DNA of 64,000 bases. Source: Bacteroidales bacterium (GTDB taxonomy: Bacteria > Bacteroidota > Bacteroidia > Bacteroidales > UBA7960). Numbering within the stretch: the stretch's first letter is position 1; the number at the start of each line of letters is the position of its first letter. The notes under the pieces are model-generated. The model had not been told where the DNA came from. It saw only the letters and a list, made by a program, of their open reading frames with translations, and ran no database searches. Location: contig JAAYLH010000125.1 of the NCBI GenBank assembly GCA_012521995.1, forward strand, positions 1 to 64,000. The letters run 5' to 3'. This document shows positions 60,149-64,000 of this stretch, one piece after another. A program made the translations under genes and the position numbers.

Positions 60149-60607
60149 ATGGGAAACGGAAAGCCATTTTTTGTTTTGAAGTCGTTTGCCAATGAGGTAC
60201 GGCTTTATGAAGATCACCTGGAAGGGGAGTTCTTCGGACAAGACCTTGTGGAAGCCTTTGGCAAGCGCTTTTATAGCCTGAAATATTCAGCAGTTGAAAG
60301 GGTGGTTATTACAGAAACCGCTGATCGTCAGGTAGTTATTCTCGAGATTGATTTTGACGGCAAACCTGAGTTCGAAAAAAAACACCTGCATCCCTCCAAT
60401 TTGTTTTTCAGGAAGTCGCGTAAGGATAAAGTACAAGAATGCCTGGGGGTGAAGGCGCTGATTGAATATCTGAAGGAAAATCCTTTTGATGAAGCGAAGG
60501 CCATGCAGGTCCTTTATCCCGGAAAGGACAATGAATCAAAGTCAAAAGCCATTCCCCGCCGTATTTCCAAGCTCAAAAGCAAACTCCTTTTTTTCTTTAA
60601 CTTCTAA
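60149..60607 (+). CDS. Hypothetical protein, possible PH-like fold
   Basis: A 152-residue soluble protein. Residues about 5-70 contain alternating strands (FFVLKSFANEVRLYEDHLEG, VVITETADRQVVILEIDFDG) that could form a PH or beta-barrel fold. Residues about 95-115 look helical (VQECLGVKALIEYLKENPFD), and the end is very basic (RRISKLKSKLLFFF). No family is recognised. ATG 60149 is the first usable start. It lies after the orphan sensor gene with a 381-base gap, so a functional link is uncertain. Confidence 0.5.
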   Translation: MGNGKPFFVLKSFANEVRLYEDHLEGEFFGQDLVEAFGKRFYSLKYSAVERVVITETADRQVVILEIDFDGKPEFEKKHLHPSNLFFRKSRKDKVQECLGVKALIEYLKENPFDEAKAMQVLYPGKDNESKSKAIPRRISKLKSKLLFFFNF

Positions 60608-61020
60608 ACGGGTCGTGCAAAAGCCCTTCAGGGGCAGCAGGCCGGGCTCAATGGTCTTGATTGGATTCGCTGGAGGGATTCATCAAGGAATTATTCCCTT
60701 TACAACTTGAAGGAATTAACCGTAACCCATTGAATTACATGCCCGCGTTTGGGCCCGTTCCATTTTTTTATTCGGTGCTGCAGTTGCAACCGGAATTCTT
60801 GCTTCCGGGCCAATAACCATCCTATGTCTGCATCAAATCGCTTATCCGGGTTTATCCGATCATCTGTGGGCGCGGCAAGCCAAAACAGGAGGAGCGCAAA
60901 AACAACAGGAGTGATCTTTGATGCATGGCGGATTGATTTTTTAAATTTACCGGGGATATTCGTTTTTGTTGATTTGTGATGAATAATTTTTTATCCCGCA
61001 AAAGAAAGGGAAAAAAGACG
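60608..61020. other. Intergenic region before the zinc operon
   Basis: About 410 bases without a supported gene. A 76-codon plus frame at 60749-60979 and a short minus frame at 60852-61034 have no recognisable domain. AT content rises toward 61000, as expected for the promoter region of the zur-znu operon. Confidence 0.45.
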
Positions 61021-61043
61021 TAAATTTGCAACATGGTTGCAAA
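61021..61043 (+). promoter_or_regulatory. Promoter element overlapped by a Zur/Fur-like operator palindrome
   Basis: TAAATTTG at 61021-61028 is a perfect -7 element. Overlapping it at 61025-61043 is TTTGCAACATGGTTGCAAA, a perfect 7-5-7 inverted repeat. A repressor bound here would block transcription of the downstream regulator and transporter genes, so autoregulation by the encoded Fur-family protein is the simplest reading. No other copy of this palindrome was noticed in the window. Confidence 0.6.
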
Positions 61044-61056
61044 AAATCAGATCCCC

Positions 61057-61467
61057 ATGAAAGAGATCTATGCCTTGCTTGAGGGAAACAGGCTTTCGCG
61101 GACGCCCTGCCGTATCGAGATACTCAAGGCACTAAGACAGGCTGATTCGGCGCTGTCTGAGCCTGAAATCAGGGAAAAGATCGGTGAGCATTTCGACCGC
61201 ACTACCGTGTACCGTTCGCTCAGGAGCTTTTTAAAGTTGGATGTGATTCACAGCATTGCCCTGGATGGGGGCGAGCTGCGTTATGCCCTTTCCCCCGAAA
61301 AAGAGCTCGCTGACAGCAGCCATCACGTTCACTTTTTCTGTAACGATTGCAGCGGGGTGTTCTGCATCTCGCACCAGGCCTTTGAAACACCTGTGCTGCC
61401 GGATGGTTTTGAAGCAACAAACTTCGATCTCCTTGTACATGGCAGGTGCAAGAACTGCAAAGGTTAA
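61057..61467 (+). CDS. zur: Fur-family metal regulator, probably Zur
   Basis: From ATG 61057 a 136-residue protein starting MKEIYALLEGNRLSRTPCRI. The winged helix with DRTTVYRSLRSFLKLDVIHS is typical of Fur proteins. The metal region has HHVHFFCNDCSGVFC, with further Cys at CKNC at the end, giving two CxxC pairs for structural zinc. The neighbouring znuACB points to zinc sensing (inference). The ATG at 61033 lies inside the palindrome and near the predicted transcript start, so I prefer 61057 though a leaderless start cannot be excluded. Confidence 0.87.
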   Translation: MKEIYALLEGNRLSRTPCRIEILKALRQADSALSEPEIREKIGEHFDRTTVYRSLRSFLKLDVIHSIALDGGELRYALSPEKELADSSHHVHFFCNDCSGVFCISHQAFETPVLPDGFEATNFDLLVHGRCKNCKG

Positions 61468-61547
61468 ACAAAAGACAGGGCATAAATGTATGTTTATAAT
61501 CAGCGTTTTTTAATTAGAGAAATTGATTTTTTTACACTAAAAGAACC

Positions 61548-62429
61548 ATGAAGAAAATGAATTGGATTAAGGTCAGCGCCCTCACTTTTTTTCTTGCCGT
61601 GTTCATGGCAGCTTGCTCAAACAGGGAGCCCCGGGCAGAGGTGGTATCGGTGAGCATTATGCCCCTGCAATATTTTGTAGACCGTTTGACGGGTGAAGCC
61701 CTGGAGGTGAATGTAATGGTTCCCGAGGGTGCCAGCCACGGCACCTATTCGCCCACGGCAAGGCAGATGCAAAAGTTGTCGGACTCAGGGATCTATTTCC
61801 GGTTTGGATACCTGGGTTACGAGCAGGCCTTTATACGACGCCTGGGTGAACTGAACCCGGAGCTTGTGGAGGTGGACCTTTCTTCACAAGTGGAATTGAT
61901 TCGCGGGGAAGCCGTTGTTCATGGCGACCATGTGCATGAGGGTGGGATTGATCCCCATGTATGGATGTCGCCAAAAGCGGTGCTCAGCCTGATGCCTGCC
62001 ATCAGGGAGTCCCTGGCAGAAGTGTTTCCTCAACACCGTGAGGCCATCCATAAAAACTATCCCGCTTTTGTCGGGGAAATAGAAATGCTGCATCAGGAAA
62101 TGCTCAAGGTGACTCAACAAATGCAGCAGAAGCGCTTCCTGATCTTTCACCCTGCTTTGTCCTATCTTGCCAGGGACTATGGACTGGAACAGGTCTCCAT
62201 TGAGCATGAAGGGAAAGAGCCCTCCCCGGCCCAGCTGAGCCGCCTTATTGCCGATGCCAGGGCGGAAGAGATCCCTGTGATCTTCATCCAGGAGGAATAT
62301 GACAAGCGCAATGCAGAACTGGTGGCCTCAGAGACCGGGGCCGCATTGGTGGGCATCAACCCCCTCTCCTATGATTGGATGCAGGAAATGAATCGACTGA
62401 TGGAAGCTTTCAAACGCTATTTTCAATGA
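61548..62429 (+). CDS. znuA: Zinc ABC transporter substrate-binding lipoprotein
   Basis: A 293-residue lipoprotein with signal ending in FMAAC. It belongs to the TroA/ZnuA cluster: VVSVSIMPLQYFVDRLTGEA at the start, VMVPEGASHGTYSPTARQMQ with the first His ligand, a short His-rich loop (HGDHVHEGG), DPHVWMSP with the second, and FLIFHPALSYLARDYG with the third. It would capture zinc (or manganese) in the periplasm for the ABC importer. The short acidic-His loop and the upstream Zur-like gene favour zinc. It overlaps znuC by the four bases ATGA. Confidence 0.92.
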   Translation: MKKMNWIKVSALTFFLAVFMAACSNREPRAEVVSVSIMPLQYFVDRLTGEALEVNVMVPEGASHGTYSPTARQMQKLSDSGIYFRFGYLGYEQAFIRRLGELNPELVEVDLSSQVELIRGEAVVHGDHVHEGGIDPHVWMSPKAVLSLMPAIRESLAEVFPQHREAIHKNYPAFVGEIEMLHQEMLKVTQQMQQKRFLIFHPALSYLARDYGLEQVSIEHEGKEPSPAQLSRLIADARAEEIPVIFIQEEYDKRNAELVASETGAALVGINPLSYDWMQEMNRLMEAFKRYFQ

Positions 62430-63169
62430 ACAAGCCCCTTTTAAAACTTAAAGACGTCACCACCGGGTATTTCTCAGAGACCGTCCTGAGAAATGTAAAC
62501 CTGGATGTTTTTCCCAATGATTTCGTTGGGGTCATTGGGCCCAACGGGGGCGGGAAAACCACCATGGTGAAAGCCATCCTGGGCATTCTTCCCTTGTTTA
62601 AGGGAAGCATCACCTTCCCCCTGGGAAAGCCCCGGATGGGATACCTCCCACAGGTGTCCTCCATCGATAAAAGCTTTCCCATTACCGTGAAGGACCTGAT
62701 CGGACAGGGGCTGAAATCAAAAAGTGTGCTGATGCCCCGCTTGAACAGGGAACAGAAGGACCGGGTTTATCAACTGATGGCTGAAGCAGGGCTGAATAAG
62801 TTTGCCCAAAAACCCATTGGTGAGCTTTCGGGTGGACAACTGCAGAAAGCGCTCCTGAGCAGAGCCATCATCAACGAGCCCCAGTTACTGATCCTCGATG
62901 AGCCCAATACCTTTGTGGATAAGGGTTTTGAAAAGGAACTCTATCAGTGGCTTCAGTTTCTGAACAAGAAAATGGCCATTCTGCTGGTTTCGCATGATAT
63001 CGGTACCATTTCCCCCATCGTAAAAACCATCGCTTGCGTGAACGGCGACTTGCATTACCATCCTTCAAACCAGCTTACCGAAGAAATCCTGAAAGTATAT
63101 AATTGTCCGGTTGACATCATAGCCCACGGGCCCGTGCCCCACAGGGTGCTTAAAGAGCATAACTTATGA
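62426..63169 (+). CDS. znuC: Zinc ABC transporter ATP-binding protein
   Basis: A 247-residue ABC ATPase. Walker A is GPNGGGKTT, the signature is LSGGQLQKALLSR, Walker B is LLILDEPNTFVD, and the switch His is in LLVSHDIG. It energises the ZnuB permease. The ATG at 62426 overlaps the znuA stop (ATGA), and its own stop overlaps the znuB start the same way, which implies coupled translation. The frame further upstream (to 62375) is not used. Confidence 0.94.
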   Translation: MNKPLLKLKDVTTGYFSETVLRNVNLDVFPNDFVGVIGPNGGGKTTMVKAILGILPLFKGSITFPLGKPRMGYLPQVSSIDKSFPITVKDLIGQGLKSKSVLMPRLNREQKDRVYQLMAEAGLNKFAQKPIGELSGGQLQKALLSRAIINEPQLLILDEPNTFVDKGFEKELYQWLQFLNKKMAILLVSHDIGTISPIVKTIACVNGDLHYHPSNQLTEEILKVYNCPVDIIAHGPVPHRVLKEHNL

Positions 63170-63999
63170 GCGAAGTTTTCTCCATCCTGGAGTATGCGTT
63201 TTTCCGAAACGCCCTGGCAGCTGCATTGCTGACCAGCATCCTGTCGGCAATGGTGGGCACCTATATCGTCTCCCGCAAGATCGTGTTCATCAGTGGGGGC
63301 ATCACTCATGCCTCTTTTGGCGGCATTGGGATGGCCTACTACTTTGGGTTGAATCCCTTGCTGGGTGCCGCAGTGTTTGCCATCCTCTCCGCTACCGGAA
63401 TCGAGTGGGTGTCGCAAAAAGGAAAGGTCCGCGAAGACAGCGCCATCGCCATCCTGTGGTCACTGGGCATGGCCCTGGGGATTATATTCGTGTTTATGAC
63501 CCCAGGCTATACTCCCAACCTGATGAGCTTCCTTTTTGGAAGTATCCTTTCCGTGGGGAAAACGGAGCTTTACCTCTTGCTGGCATTCAGTGTGGTGGTG
63601 GCCTTATTCTTCAGACTGTACCTGCGTCCGGTCGTCTATTCTGCCTTCGATCCTGAGTTCTCAAAAATCATGGGCCTACCCGTCGGATTCTTCCGCTACA
63701 CAATGTCAGTGATCATTGCCCTGGCCATCGTCATCAGCATCCGCTCGGTGGGCATCATCCTGGTGCTGAGCTTGTTCACTATCCCACAGATCACCGCAAT
63801 GCTTTTTACCCGTAATTTCGCTAACATCATTCCCCTGTCTGCCCTTTGGGGGGTTACGGGTTCCCTTGCAGGCCTGTTTGTTTCCTACTTTTTCAACATC
63901 CCTTCCGGTGCCGCCATTATCTTCTTCCTGACCCTGCAATTCTTTGTCGTGAAGGCCATTGTGGTGTTGCTGGAAAAGATCCGCAGACGAGCAGATTAA
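63166..63999 (+). CDS. znuB: Zinc ABC transporter permease
   Basis: A 277-residue integral membrane protein with about eight helices. SILSAMVGTYIVSRKIVFIS with GGITHASFGGIGMAYYFGLN is the ABC-3 family opening, and EFSKIMGLPVGFFRYTMSVI contains the EAA-like coupling region. It forms the membrane channel of the zinc importer. The stop codon TAA ends one base before the window end. ATGA overlap with znuC supports a single operon zur-znuA-znuC-znuB. Confidence 0.94.
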   Translation: MSEVFSILEYAFFRNALAAALLTSILSAMVGTYIVSRKIVFISGGITHASFGGIGMAYYFGLNPLLGAAVFAILSATGIEWVSQKGKVREDSAIAILWSLGMALGIIFVFMTPGYTPNLMSFLFGSILSVGKTELYLLLAFSVVVALFFRLYLRPVVYSAFDPEFSKIMGLPVGFFRYTMSVIIALAIVISIRSVGIILVLSLFTIPQITAMLFTRNFANIIPLSALWGVTGSLAGLFVSYFFNIPSGAAIIFFLTLQFFVVKAIVVLLEKIRRRAD

Positions 64000-64000
64000 A

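Noticed and set aside
60749-60979. A 76-codon plus frame before the zinc operon
   Set aside because: No domain and no clear start signals.

Overview
The window looks like chromosomal DNA of a Bacteroidota bacterium, probably within or near the Bacteroidales. Four signs point there. Many genes are preceded by the Bacteroidota -7 promoter element TAnnTTTG. Lineage-typical families occur (DUF4301, DUF4831, DUF5063, DUF6266, Yip1-like membrane proteins, a starch-binding-like esterase with a type IX secretion-like tail). There is a lipoprotein alpha-2-macroglobulin next to PbpC, and an LPS gene (kdsA) shows a Gram-negative envelope. No phage, insertion sequence, CRISPR array or plasmid gene was seen. 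About 55 protein genes, two tRNAs and several terminators, promoters and repeats are supported. Where a promoter lies inside the longest ORF, I moved the start downstream of it.

Layout. 1-4143: xerD (cut by the window edge), a Yip1 membrane protein, an M23 peptidase and an exported esterase. 4118-5932 (minus): yciO, a cupin and kdsA as an operon. 6114-10384: a flavin oxidoreductase, rlmN and a large unknown TPR protein. 10398-13928 (minus): a DUF4831 lipoprotein, an SDR and a GNAT-nitrilase fusion. 14027-19436: GroES-like protein, DUF4301, a TlpA-like thioredoxin, DUF5063 and an NPD flavoprotein. 19463-22636: a sodium/solute symporter, two tRNA-Leu genes, DUF6266, and an array of ACGT cores spaced by about one helix turn. 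22637-26079 (minus): an ALDH7-type aldehyde dehydrogenase, a methyltransferase and a PD40 lipoprotein.

26205-29430 (minus) is a run of seven small stress- or detoxification-type genes (tautomerase, SMR exporter, cupin, AhpD-like, ASCH-like, TfoX C-domain, DUF4256), the most accessory-looking stretch. 29490-42080 holds a DUF937-OmpA membrane protein, a phosphohexomutase, murB, an ECF sigma factor, an acyl-CoA ligase, uvrA and an aminotransferase. 42203-48751 holds DUF1573 and outer-membrane proteins, a lipoprotein pullulanase, a Tat-type glycosylasparaginase, cutC and a GNAT-like protein. 48873-57253 is the alpha-2-macroglobulin/pbpC pair, with hairpin repeats in the gap. 57259-60607 holds a DUF1028 protein, an orphan membrane sensor-like protein and an unknown gene. 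61021-63999 is a zinc-uptake operon (zur-like regulator, znuA, znuC, znuB) behind a perfect 7-5-7 inverted repeat that overlaps its promoter.

No clearly undescribed multi-gene system is evident. The best leads are the Zur-like operator at 61025-61043, the phased ACGT array at 22434-22526, the orphan sensor at 58457-59767, the DUF937-TM-OmpA protein, the detoxification cluster, and the repeats between the macroglobulin gene and pbpC.
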